The position numbers and the translations under genes are program-made. A DNA stretch of 64,000 nt from JAYFQF01 sp034927285 (GTDB taxonomy: Bacteria; Bacillota; Peptococcia; DRI-13; UBA5745), in NCBI GenBank assembly GCA_034927285.1, contig JAYFQF010000034.1, positions 1 through 64,000 of the forward strand, read 5' to 3'. Under the pieces are notes generated by a model. It was not told the origin of the DNA and did no database searches. It saw only the letters and a program-made list of their open reading frames with translations. Each line of letters opens with the position of its first letter. The stretch's first letter is position 1. This document shows, piece by piece, positions 52,291 through 61,187 of the stretch.

Positions 52291-52674
52291 ATGCCAAAAA
52301 ACGACCCCTACCAGGCTTATAAGCAACAAGCGGTGATGACCATGACTCCCGGGGATATGCTGAACGCTCTTTATGACGGGGCCCTGAAGGAGCTGAACAT
52401 GGCCCTGGCGGCTTTTCAGCGTCATGACATCCCGGAAATCAACCGCAGCCTGCAGAAAGTTCAGCGTATCTTTAATCACCTGCGAAATTCTTTGGATGAC
52501 CAATATGAAATTTCCGCCAGTTTAGGCGCCTTGTACGATTATTTCATCCGTGTGGCGCTGCAGGCCAACCTGAAGAAGGACCCCCAAGGTCTGGAAGACG
52601 TTATCCAGATGGTGGGAGAACTGAAAGACGCCTATATCCAGGCCGACAGAAAGCTGAGAGTATCGGGAGCCTGA
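52291..52674 (+). CDS. fliS: Flagellar export chaperone FliS (127 aa)
   Basis: FliS chaperones flagellin. The family sequence begins NDPYQAYKQQAVMTMTPGDM, continues LNALYDGALKELNMALAAFQ and ends with the LGALYDYFIRVALQANLKKD helix. It follows fliD by 23 bp as in Bacillus. flgB begins 16 bp after the stop. Confidence 0.95.
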   Translation: MPKNDPYQAYKQQAVMTMTPGDMLNALYDGALKELNMALAAFQRHDIPEINRSLQKVQRIFNHLRNSLDDQYEISASLGALYDYFIRVALQANLKKDPQGLEDVIQMVGELKDAYIQADRKLRVSGA

Positions 52675-52690
52675 AAAAAGGAGGGGACAG

Positions 52691-53059
52691 ATGTTTTTTC
52701 AATCCAATGAATTCAAGGTGATGGAGGCCGGCGTACAGGCCGCCTGGATGCAGCAAAAGCTCCACCTGCAGAATATTGCCAACCTGGAAACCCCGGGTTA
52801 TAAAGCCAAGGGCCTGGTGTTTGAAGACGCGCTTAAGGAGGCCAGGGGCAAACGCGATTCCTCTTCCGACGGAAGCGTTGTGCGGGCCGAAATCGTCACC
52901 CAGGAAAATACCGTGGTCCGGCCCGACGGAAACAACGTGGACTTTGACTCGGAAAATGTCAGTTTATACAAAGCTTATGTCCAGTACAGCCTGCTTTTGG
53001 ATAAAATCACCGGCCAATTCAGTAATTACAGCTATGTGCTGAACAGCAACATGAAATAG
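52691..53059 (+). CDS. flgB: Flagellar proximal rod protein FlgB (122 aa)
   Basis: FlgB is the first rod subunit. It contains the signature WMQQKLHLQNIANLETPGYK and the C-terminal FDSENVSLYKAYVQYSLLLD and YSYVLNSNMK. Length is normal. In nearly all Bacillota flgB and flgC head the fla/che operon before fliE; here they sit at the 3' end of the late block, downstream of fliS. AAAGGAGGGG precedes the ATG. Confidence 0.93.
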   Translation: MFFQSNEFKVMEAGVQAAWMQQKLHLQNIANLETPGYKAKGLVFEDALKEARGKRDSSSDGSVVRAEIVTQENTVVRPDGNNVDFDSENVSLYKAYVQYSLLLDKITGQFSNYSYVLNSNMK

Positions 53060-53088
53060 CGGAATACCAATATGTAAGGGAGGATAGT

Positions 53089-53508
53089 ATGGCTTTTTTA
53101 GGCACATTGGATATCGTCGGCTCCGCGCTGACGGCGGAACGCTATCGCACGGATGTGATCATGCAAAATATTGCCAATGAAAAGACTACGATCACGGAAA
53201 ACGGCGAGCCCTACCGCAGAAAGCAAGTTGTTTTTCAGGAACGCCCTTTGAGTTTCCAGGAGGAGCTGAACAAGGTCAAGGGCGGCGTCAGGATCGCCGA
53301 GGTCAGGGAAAGCGACCGGGAGTTCAAGGCGGTTTACGATCCCACCCATCCCCAGGCGGACGAGGAAGGCTATGTCCTCTATCCCAACGTGGACACCACG
53401 GAAGAGATGATCGACCTGATGGCGGCCAGCAACGCTTACGAGGCCAATCTCACGGCGCTGTCCGTAGTGAAGGCGATGATCACCAAAACCCTGGAGATGA
53501 ACAAATAG
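53089..53508 (+). CDS. flgC: Flagellar proximal rod protein FlgC (139 aa)
   Basis: FlgC follows FlgB in the rod. It has the LGTLDIVGSALTAERYRTDV start, IMQNIANEKTTITENGEPYR, the VVFQERP strand, and the C-terminal DLMAASNAYEANLTALSVVK helix. It starts 29 bp after flgB with AGGGAGGATAG. A weak hairpin (CTGGAA/TTCCAG, about 53533-53557) lies downstream. Confidence 0.93.
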   Translation: MAFLGTLDIVGSALTAERYRTDVIMQNIANEKTTITENGEPYRRKQVVFQERPLSFQEELNKVKGGVRIAEVRESDREFKAVYDPTHPQADEEGYVLYPNVDTTEEMIDLMAASNAYEANLTALSVVKAMITKTLEMNK

Positions 53509-53682
53509 ATCTGCTGAAATCTCCGCTGGAATTTCTCCCGGAGGTTCCAGCAGAATTTTCATGTGGATTTTCACGGGGAGTTTCCTGAGAATTTCCCTCA
53601 GAAACCGCCGGGGGGTTCCCCGGAAGTTTCGACCAGAATATTAATCGGCAGTGATAATCTCTAACGAAAGAGAAGGTACAAC

Positions 53683-55431
53683 ATGAAAAACTGGAAGGTT
53701 AAGACCAAATTATCCCTGGCCTTTGGGCTGCTGATCCTTATCTCTGCGGCGGCCATGGCAGTGGGAATCATGAACATTGGGACAATTGAGAATCAGGTTG
53801 TGGAGTATAGCCAGGAAAATTCCCAGTCCACCCAGGCCCTGAACGCCATTAAGCAGGAATTGGAATCCACGCAGAAATATATTTATAAATCCGTAATGGG
53901 CATGGCCACCGGCGGGCGGCCTAATTCCAAGGATACCGCCTCGGCCCGCCAGTCCATTGATACGATCAGCGCGCAGTTTGCGGTCCTCAGTGAAACCTTC
54001 AGCGGCGACCAGGAAATGATCGCTAAAGTGGATGAGGATTTGCAGGAACTGAAAAGCCTTGTATCCCAAACGGAAAACGGCCGGCAAACCAATACCATCA
54101 TGACCAATCAGATCGTGCCCTTAGTCACCGAAATAACGACGGACCTGGACGCTATGCTGAATTATTCCACCACCATGGGAACAAATATGATCCAGTCCGT
54201 TACCGATACGGCTAAGAATACCCGGTATATTTTTATCGGCGTGGCGGTGATCGCCCTGATTCTTGCGCTGATTCTGGGCACCGTCATCAACCGGAGCATT
54301 ATTCCGCCTTTGCTGAAGATCAAGAGCATGGCCGATGAGATAGCCCAGGGAAATCTTAAGGCCCAGCTGGATTATGCCGCTAAGGATGAGTTGGGGTCTG
54401 TAGCCGAGACCATGCGGGATATGGCGGCTACCCTGGATTCTTATATCACCGAGATCAACCGGGCCATGAAGGGGCTTTCCGACGGCGACCTGAACGTATC
54501 GCTGAATGTGGATTTCCGGGGCGACTTTATCCAGATGGAGCAAAGCATCATGGGAGCTTTGGAGGCCTTTAACAATACCTTAAGCCAGATCGCTCTGTCG
54601 GCGGATCAGGTGACCTCCGGTTCCGAGCAGGTCTCCTCCGGCGCCCAGACCCTTTCCCAGGGAGCCACGGAGCAGGCCAGTTCCATCCAGGAGCTGGCGG
54701 CCACCATTAATGAAATTTCGGCTCAGGTAAAAGAAAACGCCGCCAACGCCAAAAAGGCCAGTGAAAGCGTAAATAGCGTCGGCAATGAAATGTCGATAAG
54801 CAATAAAAAAATGCAGGAAATGATCAACGCCATGAGCCAGATCAGCGAAAGCTCCAGTGAGATCGGCAAGATCATCAAGACCATCGAGGATATTGCCTTC
54901 CAGACCAATATCCTGGCGTTAAACGCCGCCGTGGAAGCGGCCCGGGCCGGTGCCGCCGGCAAAGGTTTTGCCGTGGTGGCCGACGAGGTGAGAAACCTGG
55001 CCAGCAAATCTGCCGAGGCTTCGAAGAATACCTCCACCCTGATCGCGAACTCTCTGAAAGCGGTGGAAAACGGCACGAAAATTGCCGACGATACCGCCAA
55101 GGCCTTAGTAACGGCGGTGGAGGGCACCAAGGAAATTACGCAGGTGATCGATAAAATCTCCGAGGCCTCTTCTCAGCAGTCCTACGCCATCAATCAGGTT
55201 ACCGTGGGCATCGACCAGATTTCCGCCGTAGTACAGACCAACTCCGCCACCGCAGAAGAAAGCGCCGCCGCCAGCCAGGAGCTTTCCAGCCAGGCCCAGA
55301 TGCTGAAGCGGCTGATCGGCGAGTTCAATTTAAAAGACAGCGACGCATCTTTTTCTGCCGCTCCTGTCCAGGAGACGGAAACGCTCCCTGTTGAACAGGA
55401 GCTCACCGAAGACCCCGCCAGCAAATATTAA
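53683..55431 (+). CDS. Methyl-accepting chemotaxis protein with four-helix-bundle sensor (582 aa)
   Basis: Two membrane helices (about residues 8-28 and 183-203) flank an external region of about 150 residues that is helical, as in the 4HB_MCP sensor type. HAMP follows (SMADEIAQGNLKAQLDYAAK), then the cytoplasmic signalling helices with the conserved hairpin tip FQTNILALNAAVEAARAGAA and GKGFAVVADEVRNLASKSAE. There is no CheB/CheR-tethering pentapeptide at the C terminus. The ligand is unknown. It is the only MCP in the window. Confidence 0.93.
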   Translation: MKNWKVKTKLSLAFGLLILISAAAMAVGIMNIGTIENQVVEYSQENSQSTQALNAIKQELESTQKYIYKSVMGMATGGRPNSKDTASARQSIDTISAQFAVLSETFSGDQEMIAKVDEDLQELKSLVSQTENGRQTNTIMTNQIVPLVTEITTDLDAMLNYSTTMGTNMIQSVTDTAKNTRYIFIGVAVIALILALILGTVINRSIIPPLLKIKSMADEIAQGNLKAQLDYAAKDELGSVAETMRDMAATLDSYITEINRAMKGLSDGDLNVSLNVDFRGDFIQMEQSIMGALEAFNNTLSQIALSADQVTSGSEQVSSGAQTLSQGATEQASSIQELAATINEISAQVKENAANAKKASESVNSVGNEMSISNKKMQEMINAMSQISESSSEIGKIIKTIEDIAFQTNILALNAAVEAARAGAAGKGFAVVADEVRNLASKSAEASKNTSTLIANSLKAVENGTKIADDTAKALVTAVEGTKEITQVIDKISEASSQQSYAINQVTVGIDQISAVVQTNSATAEESAAASQELSSQAQMLKRLIGEFNLKDSDASFSAAPVQETETLPVEQELTEDPASKY

Positions 55432-55553
55432 CCTGGACCGGCAGGGGCAAGGCTTAAGGCAAGGGGATGGCCTGAGCCGGTGCCCGCCGGAGGATCCTGC
55501 CGGCCGGGCATGAATTGTTGTCAGAAGGTGCAATCAGAGGGGAGAGATAAAAA

Positions 55554-56045
55554 ATGGCCCAAAACGGAAAGCCGACGGAAGTCCTGCCGGAATCCGGCAC
55601 CAATGAACTGGAAATTATGGAATTTACGATCGGCAAGGAAATATTCGGTATCCAGGTGGACAAAGTCCGGGAGATCATGAAGTGGATGCCGGTAAAGCCG
55701 ATGCAGAAGTCCCATCCCGATATCGAGGGGATATTCAAGCCCAGGGACGAGCTGATTACCGTGATCGATCTGGCCGGCTTTTTAAGCCTGAGCAAATCCG
55801 ATTATCCGGAGCGGGATATTTTTATCATCACCAATTTCAAGGGCCAGAATTTTGCCTTCCATGTTCACACCGTGGAAGGCATCGACCGGATTTCCTGGAG
55901 CCAGATGAAAAAACCGGATAAGACCATCTACGGCGGCAAGGAAGGCGTGGCCAACGGGATCGCCGAGTTTGAAGGGCGGCTGATCACCATCCTGGACTTT
56001 GAGAAAGTCGTGGCGGAGATCGGTCCGGAATCCGACCCGCAGTAG
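55554..56045 (+). CDS. CheV/CheW-like coupling protein (163 aa)
   Basis: A single CheW domain with an N-terminal extension: LEIMEFTIGKEIFGIQVDKV, REIMKWMPVKPMQKSHPDIE and GIFKPRDELITVIDLAGFLS. The sequence is nearer to the CheV N-terminal domain (for example the PKP-like KPMQKSHPDIEG stretch) than to CheW at 29097, but no receiver domain follows, so it cannot be phosphorylated. It may pair with the MCP just upstream. AGAGGGGAGAG precedes the ATG. Confidence 0.88.
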   Translation: MAQNGKPTEVLPESGTNELEIMEFTIGKEIFGIQVDKVREIMKWMPVKPMQKSHPDIEGIFKPRDELITVIDLAGFLSLSKSDYPERDIFIITNFKGQNFAFHVHTVEGIDRISWSQMKKPDKTIYGGKEGVANGIAEFEGRLITILDFEKVVAEIGPESDPQ

Positions 56046-56132
56046 CCCGTTTGCGGTAAATATACCGGTGCTTCCAGGGCTTATTATGCCGGCAATTTTT
56101 GTATTCTTTCTCGGCTTTGCGAGGTTTGATCA

Positions 56133-56659
56133 ATGAAGGATTCGGAAAGATACAATGAGGTTAATCCAGACAGGCTGGGTATGCTCCAGGCTTCCCTTAA
56201 AGCTGTATTGGAGCAAAAAGACCTGTTTGCAAACATCGTTGATTTTTTTCCCTATCCGATGGAGGTTTTTACCAAGGACGGCACCACGGCGATGGTCAAC
56301 CGCAGCCTCCTTAACGAATTTAGCCTCCCGGACCGGGAGCTGATTATCGGCAAATATAACGTCTTTAAAGACCCGGAGATTGAAAAAGCCGGCCTTACTT
56401 AAACGAAACGGCGAAAGCCGCCGGCTTAAGCCCCTATCACTTCAGCGGCGTCTTCAAAAGTGATAAGGGCATAACTTCATACAGTTATTACATAAAATAT
56501 AAGCTGGAGCGCCTGATGGAGATGCTGCGGGACGCCAACCTTTCCGTTAGGGAAGCCTTTGACGCCTGCGGTATGGAGTACTCCGGCCACTCCTTCGGCG
56601 TTTTTAAAAAGTATGTGGGGGTCACTCCGGCCCAATATCGGGAAATGATAAAAAAATAA
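56133..56659 (+). pseudogene. Remnant of a PAS-AraC family regulator
   Basis: Residues from the start (MKDSERYNEVNPDRLGMLQA) run into the first part of a PAS domain (FPYPMEVFTKDGTTAMVNRS) and stop at 56402. From 56411, in another frame, comes the end of an AraC DNA-binding domain: AKAAGLSPYHFSGVFKSDKG, then YIKYKLERLMEMLRDANLSV, REAFDACGMEYSGHSFGVFK and KYVGVTPAQYREMIKK, ending in TAA at 56659. The second half of the PAS domain and the first helix-turn-helix are lost, so a deletion with frameshift inactivated it. Confidence 0.75.
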
Positions 56660-56675
56660 AGGTGACTCTACGGAC

Positions 56676-56710
56676 AAAGGCTTTCGGGAGTAATTCCCGA
56701 AAGCCTTTCA
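56676..56710 (+). terminator. 31-bp hairpin repeat, copy 1 (terminator-like)
   Basis: GGCTTTCGGGA pairs with TTCCCGAAAGCC around GTAA, followed by TTTCATC. It ends the AraC remnant. A near-identical copy is at 57619-57649. Confidence 0.7.
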
Positions 56711-56766
56711 TCTCGCATTTGGCCTGTCTCGCCATCTCCATTATTGCGCTAAATTTCGATATGTTT

Positions 56767-57426
56767 TTAGTACACAGAAGCCTCCTCCGGATTAACTATT
56801 GTAAAAGTAATCGTTGAAGTGCGTATTTGTTCATTTGTTAATGAATAATTTCCACGATCAAATAATCCGGCAGATAACGGCTTAATGAGGCCCATTTTCG
56901 CAAGGGTGTCGAATCCGTCGTCATATTGATCTATTACAGAGCGAACATCGGCTGCGTTAAATTCATTAAATAGCGTGCGATACTTTTCATAGTCCAGCGG
57001 AATGTATAATTTATCTTCCGAACTTTGATAAATTATATTGTTAAAGTCTCCTACCCGCGCGTCAAAAAGCACATCGTACTCAATTTCAGCTGAGTTTTGG
57101 GCGATTAAACATTCCTTCACCTGCTGAATTAACCACTTTATATCATCTTTTAAAAGATCAACATCATTGAAATACATGCTTAAGTATTCATCATTTCTCT
57201 CAATGTTGACGAATACTCTTTTGGTACTATGATTGCTGCTTTGATTTTTTTCTGGCGTAAGTACTCCGATATATAGATCTTCTATTGAAATGCTATAGCT
57301 TGAAGGCAATACTAATGAGTCGGCGCCGACATACTCTGAAAGTAATTCGCTTTGAGATTTTTTATCACCGCATGAACAGGTAATCAAAATAATAAAAATC
57401 AGAATTCCTGACAACTTTTTATTCAT
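56767..57426 (-). CDS. AT-rich putative lipoprotein of unknown function (219 aa)
   Basis: The N terminus is a lipoprotein signal with lipobox-like LITC (C17) after a hydrophobic stretch. The mature part is acidic and soluble (SEYVGADSLVLPSSYSISIE, YLSMYFNDVDLLKDDIKWLI). I know no homologue. Its DNA is clearly more AT-rich than the neighbours (for example codons AAT, ATT and GAA dominate), and it lies between two copies of a 31-bp hairpin, which suggests acquisition by transfer. On its own strand an exact GCCGATAA (complement of 57456-57463), the sigma-28 -10 consensus, is 30 bp upstream, but no -35 partner is clear. Confidence 0.7.
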   Translation of the reverse strand: MNKKLSGILIFIILITCSCGDKKSQSELLSEYVGADSLVLPSSYSISIEDLYIGVLTPEKNQSSNHSTKRVFVNIERNDEYLSMYFNDVDLLKDDIKWLIQQVKECLIAQNSAEIEYDVLFDARVGDFNNIIYQSSEDKLYIPLDYEKYRTLFNEFNAADVRSVIDQYDDGFDTLAKMGLIKPLSAGLFDRGNYSLTNEQIRTSTITFTIVNPEEASVY

Positions 57427-57618
57427 AAGCCGTATCCTCAGCCCCCATCCTTATATTATCGGCATATCTTGATTGATCGGATAAAGAAATCGAATGGTTA
57501 TTGAGTTTTAGTTTACAGGTCTGCCCGGATATTTGGGCAGGCTCCAGACTGTAGACAATAGGCCCCTTATCTATGGTCTATTATATCATATCCTAAGGGG
57601 GCTTTCGCCTGCAGTCTC
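57427..57618. other. Intergenic region upstream of the lipoprotein gene
   Basis: AT-rich spacer with an inverted repeat GCCCCTTA/TAAGGGGGC (57562-57602) and a shorter one CTGCCC/GGGCAG near 57523-57543. TATAAT occurs on the minus strand within 57574-57590. No gene seen. Confidence 0.4.
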
Positions 57619-57651
57619 AGGCTTTCGGGAGTAATTCCCGAACGCCTTTTT
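57619..57651 (+). repeat. 31-bp hairpin repeat, copy 2
   Basis: AGGCTTTCGGGAGTAATTCC and CGAACGCCTTT repeat the hairpin at 56678-56708 with one base changed (AAGCC to ACGCC), then a stronger T-run (TTTTTGTCG). Confidence 0.75.
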
Positions 57652-57750
57652 GTCGTTTTCCCCGGGCCGCGGGCGGGCCGGGTTTGGCGTCTTGAGGCTG
57701 AAGCGGTAAGCCTGAGGGTGACAGGCCGGCACCGCAATTCCCCGATATAA

Positions 57751-58158
57751 TTACCCCGCAAAACAGCCTATACGAACCCGCCGGCAATCGTGCCGGGCGG
57801 AGATTTTTCCATCGCCGGCGTGCCCGATTTCCCGGATCAAAAAGAGATATCCCTTTACGCGGTGGAGGCCGCCAAGTACATGTCAAAGCTGGAAATTATC
57901 AAAGGGGACGGCAAAGGTAATTTTATGCCCAAAGCCACCACTACCGCACAGCAGGCGGCGGGTTACGGCATGGCCACCCGGGAGGCCGTCGTCATTATGA
58001 GCTCCCGCACCTCCGAAAAGCTTGGCGGTATTCCCAAAGCTTCCGCGCCGGACGCCGGTCACGCTTTTGAACTGCCCCCGTCAAACAGAAGGGGCCGTTC
58101 ATTTTTGGGCCGTCGTCCTGCTTTTCCTTTTGCCTGTGCCCTTTGTCCGGTTCTATAG
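57751..58158 (+). pseudogene. Fragment of an S-layer homology (SLH) protein
   Basis: In one frame the sequence FPDQKEISLYAVEAAKYMSK followed by LEIIKGDGKGNFMPKATTTA and QQAAG is a clear SLH repeat (F-x-D ... Y-A-x-x-A ... G-x-G-x-F-x-P-x-x-x-x-T). Upstream a stop at 57748-57750 and no start with a ribosome binding site cut it off, and downstream the frame leaves the SLH pattern. It is probably the 3' remnant of a cell-wall-anchored protein. Confidence 0.6.
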
Positions 58159-58212
58159 CCGGGCTTTCCGGATGACAATATTTCAGTCCTGAGACATGAA
58201 ATTGGCCGGACT

Positions 58213-59226
58213 TTACAGCGGCAGGCAGTTGCGGTGCTCTACCGTAAGATGGACCGCAGCGCCGGGTTCATACAAATGAAAGCTGCGGAACAGCACATCC
58301 ACATGAAGAGGCACGCCGTTTATTTCGATAATATAACGCAGCACGTTGCCGTGGGGGGTAAAGCTCCGCACCGTCCCCCGGAGATGGTAGCTGTCCGGAT
58401 TCTCCTGGGGGCGGAGAGAAATCTGCAGGGTTTCCGGCCGGATAGCCACGCTGGGGGAGGCGGCGTATTCCCGGCCGGTGATCCGGGCGAAATCCCCGGC
58501 GGAAAGGATGTTGTAATTTCCCATAAAACTGGCGGCAAAATGAGTGCCGGGCTGGGTATATAGGGATATGGGACTGCCGGATTGCTCCAGGCGGCCCTGG
58601 TTGAACAGGTGGATCACGTCCGATAAAATCATGGCCTCATCCTGGTCATGGGTCACGAAGATAGTGGTGATGCCCAGATTCCTCTGGATCGAGCGGATCT
58701 GGGTCTGGAGGCTCCGGCGCAGCTGGGCGTCGATGGCGCTGAGGGGCTCGTCCAAAAGCAGTACCTTGGGCTCCAGCACTAAAGCACGGGCCAGGGCCAC
58801 CCGCTGCTGCTGACCGCCGGACAGCTCCTGGGGCCGGGCGCCGGCCTTTTCCCGGAGATCCACCACCTCCAGCATATGGTCTACCCGCCGCTGAAGTTCC
58901 TGCCGGTTCGTACGCTGGATACGCAGGCCAAAGGCCACGTTTTCAAAAACGCTTAAATTAGGGAAAAGGCTGTATTGCTGAAACACCATGCCGATAGCCC
59001 GGGCCTGAGGCGAAAGGTCGGTGATATCCGCCCCGTCCAGGCGGATACGCCCGCCGCTGACCTCTTCCAGACCGGCCAGGCAGCGCAGCAGCGTACTTTT
59101 GCCGCAGCCGGAAGGCCCCAAGAGGGTCACCAGCTGCCCCCGGCCGATGCTTAAGTCAACGCCCCGCAGTACCTCATGCCCGTCAAAGGATTTCTTTACG
59201 GATACGAATTCAATATAGTTTTCCAA
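58213..59226 (-). CDS. ABC transporter ATP-binding protein, PotA/FbpC type (337 aa)
   Basis: Walker A GPSGCGKST, signature LSGGQQQRVALARAL and Walker B VLLLDEPLSAID are present, with the Q-loop near GMVFQQYSLFPNLSVFENVA. The C-terminal third is a TOBE domain (SVAIRPETLQISLRPQEN). It is closest in layout to spermidine/putrescine, iron or 2-aminoethylphosphonate importers. It starts with TTG after GGAGAG, overlapping the preceding permease end region (stop TGA then TTG). Confidence 0.88.
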   Translation of the reverse strand: MENYIEFVSVKKSFDGHEVLRGVDLSIGRGQLVTLLGPSGCGKSTLLRCLAGLEEVSGGRIRLDGADITDLSPQARAIGMVFQQYSLFPNLSVFENVAFGLRIQRTNRQELQRRVDHMLEVVDLREKAGARPQELSGGQQQRVALARALVLEPKVLLLDEPLSAIDAQLRRSLQTQIRSIQRNLGITTIFVTHDQDEAMILSDVIHLFNQGRLEQSGSPISLYTQPGTHFAASFMGNYNILSAGDFARITGREYAASPSVAIRPETLQISLRPQENPDSYHLRGTVRSFTPHGNVLRYIIEINGVPLHVDVLFRSFHLYEPGAAVHLTVEHRNCLPL

Positions 59227-59227
59227 T

Positions 59228-60040
59228 TCAGTGACTCTCCTTTTCTGCGGGGATTCGGCGGCTTTTCCGGCTGCCGCTTAAAAACAGGACCGACGCCGAG
59301 ATCGTCATGGTGATGATCACCAAAAGCATGACGATGGCGCTGGAGGTCTGGATGGAAAGGGTGCGGCTGTTGTACAGATAAAACTGGGCCGTAGGCCAGT
59401 GATTGGCGGCGATGATACGGATGATGGCATAATCGCCGAAGATGCTGGCCATGGCCAAAAGCCCCGAGGCCAGGACCCCGGAGATCATACTGGGCAGGAC
59501 TAACCGCACAAAGGCATAGAGCCGGCCGGCCCCCAGGATCTGGGCGGCGTCAATGATCTGATGAAGGTTCACCGTGCGCAGCCCGTTGCGGATACCCTGA
59601 TAGATAAAGGGCAGGATGCCGATACAGTAGACGCAGGTAAGCAGTACCAGGCGGTTGCCCAGAGGCCCCGGCAAGCCGGCATAAAGGGACAGGGCCGAGG
59701 TGGCCAGGATAATGCCCTGGATGGTGTAAGGGGCCATGCACAGCGTCTGGATGATCCGTTCAACCCGGGGATTATACAGCAGCGCATAATACAGGGCCAG
59801 AATCACCACACTGCCGGAGATCAGAATCGGCAGCACGCTGATGGCCAGGCCCCGCAGGGCGCCCATGAGCAGCTTGCCGTCTTTAAACAGATCGGCGTAG
59901 TATTGCGTAGTCCAGCCCGTAGGCAGGATTGAGGTCCATTCTCCTACAAACGAATAGACCACGGTCAGCAAAAGAGGCAGCAGCAGATAGCCGCTTACGA
60001 AAAGGAGCCAGATATTTTTGGCCCGGCGGTTTTTATTCAT
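59228..60040 (-). CDS. ABC transporter permease (270 aa)
   Basis: Six membrane helices and the EAA-like loop (QIIDAAQILGAGRLYAFVRL then VLPSMISGVLASG) mark a PotC/FbpB-type inner-membrane subunit. It begins MNKNRRAKNIWLLFVSGYLL. Its ATG overlaps the end of the upstream permease (CATGAATAA). Confidence 0.86.
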   Translation of the reverse strand: MNKNRRAKNIWLLFVSGYLLLPLLLTVVYSFVGEWTSILPTGWTTQYYADLFKDGKLLMGALRGLAISVLPILISGSVVILALYYALLYNPRVERIIQTLCMAPYTIQGIILATSALSLYAGLPGPLGNRLVLLTCVYCIGILPFIYQGIRNGLRTVNLHQIIDAAQILGAGRLYAFVRLVLPSMISGVLASGLLAMASIFGDYAIIRIIAANHWPTAQFYLYNSRTLSIQTSSAIVMLLVIITMTISASVLFLSGSRKSRRIPAEKESH

Positions 60041-61187
60041 GATTTACCTCCCGGCTTACCTCGGATTTATCTGCTGCTTCGTCAGATGATCTGCCTGTTG
60101 ATCTGCCTGACGCTTTGTCTGATGATCTGCCTGTTGGTCTGTCTGAGGCTTTGTCTGATGATCTGCCCGCCGGTTTGTCTGAGGCTTTGTTTGCTGGTCT
60201 GTCTGCCGGACTTCCTGTCGGTGCTTCTGCTGATTTGCCTCCCCGGTTCAGGCTCTTGACCTGGCTGCAGAGAAGGAGAACCGCCGCCATGATGGCCAGC
60301 ATGGTTACCGACAATGCCCCTCCCAGCTCGGGCCGCTGACGAAGATCGCCCACGAACATGTCGCTGACCTTCAAGGGCAGCAAAGGAATGCTGTTGCCGG
60401 TGAGCACGTAAGGAGTGGCAAATGCGGTCAGGGCGTTGGCAAAAAGGACGAAAAAGGTGTCGGCCAAAGAGGGCAGCATCACCGGTATACCCACCCGCCG
60501 CCAGAATTGCCGGCTGCCGGCCCCCATCAGGGCGGCGCTTTCCTGCCATTCCCGGCGGATCCCCTGAAAGGCGGGGAAAAGCAGCATGGTGCCTAAAGGA
60601 ATCTGAAAATAAATATAGGTCATCATCAGTCCCATAGCGGAATACAGATTGAACTCGGCCAGGGGCCCAAAGCTCAGCTGCTTGCCGATCAGCACCAGCA
60701 CGCCGGAATGGCCCAAAATGGTGATAAAGGCAAAGGCCAGGGGCAGGCCGGCGAAATTTGAGGTCATGTTCAGCAGGGATAAAAACCGCCGGCGGGTCCC
60801 CTCGGGGCCGCCGAAGAGGGCCAAACCGGTTAAAAAGACGATCACAATGCCGATGACCGAGGCCAGGGCCGAAATTTTCAGGCTGTTCAGTACCGCCGCC
60901 TGATAAATGGGCTTTTGCAATACCTCAAGGTAATTTTGCAGCGAAAATCCACCGCCCCCCGGCTCCGTAAAGCTGGAAACCACCATGCCGGCCAGAGGCG
61001 CTATCTCAAAAAGCAGCACAAGGAGCAGAAAAGGAAGAATAGCCCATAATCCGGACCGGCTTACCAGGCCGGAAATGAGGCCGGCCGCGTGACCGGTGGC
61101 ATGATCAGAAGCATGGCCGGAAATATGGTCAGAGGCGCTTTCGTAAGCCTGACCAAGGGAAGAAGCTTTTTTTGCCGGCTTATTCAT
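60033..61187 (-). CDS. ABC transporter permease with repetitive cytoplasmic tails (384 aa)
   Basis: A membrane core of about six helices (ILPFLLLVLLFEIAPLAGMV on) with an EAA-like loop (WQESAALMGAGSRQFWRRVG) and a second half like PotB. The N terminus has a repetitive SDHxxGHA stretch. The C-terminal tail (about 330-380) is a 12-residue repeat, (R)SSDKASDRPTG-like, encoded by three 36-bp units at 60082-60189 plus a degenerate fourth. Such hydrophilic repeat tails are not normal for permeases of this type. The ATG overlaps the phosphatase stop (CATGAATAA). Confidence 0.84.
   Translation of the reverse strand: MNKPAKKASSLGQAYESASDHISGHASDHATGHAAGLISGLVSRSGLWAILPFLLLVLLFEIAPLAGMVVSSFTEPGGGGFSLQNYLEVLQKPIYQAAVLNSLKISALASVIGIVIVFLTGLALFGGPEGTRRRFLSLLNMTSNFAGLPLAFAFITILGHSGVLVLIGKQLSFGPLAEFNLYSAMGLMMTYIYFQIPLGTMLLFPAFQGIRREWQESAALMGAGSRQFWRRVGIPVMLPSLADTFFVLFANALTAFATPYVLTGNSIPLLPLKVSDMFVGDLRQRPELGGALSVTMLAIMAAVLLLCSQVKSLNRGGKSAEAPTGSPADRPANKASDKPAGRSSDKASDRPTGRSSDKASGRSTGRSSDEAADKSEVSREVNHE
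60082..60189. repeat. 36-bp tandem repeat in permease tail
   Basis: Three units on the plus strand start at 60082, 60118 and 60154, each about TC(A/T)GATGATCTGCC ... GCTTTG; a degenerate fourth follows to about 60215. They encode the 12-residue repeat of the tail. Slippage could change copy number. Confidence 0.8.

Noticed and set aside
60067..60215. CRISPR-like repeats
   Set aside because: Repeat is in-frame coding sequence of a permease with 36-bp units and no unique spacers.
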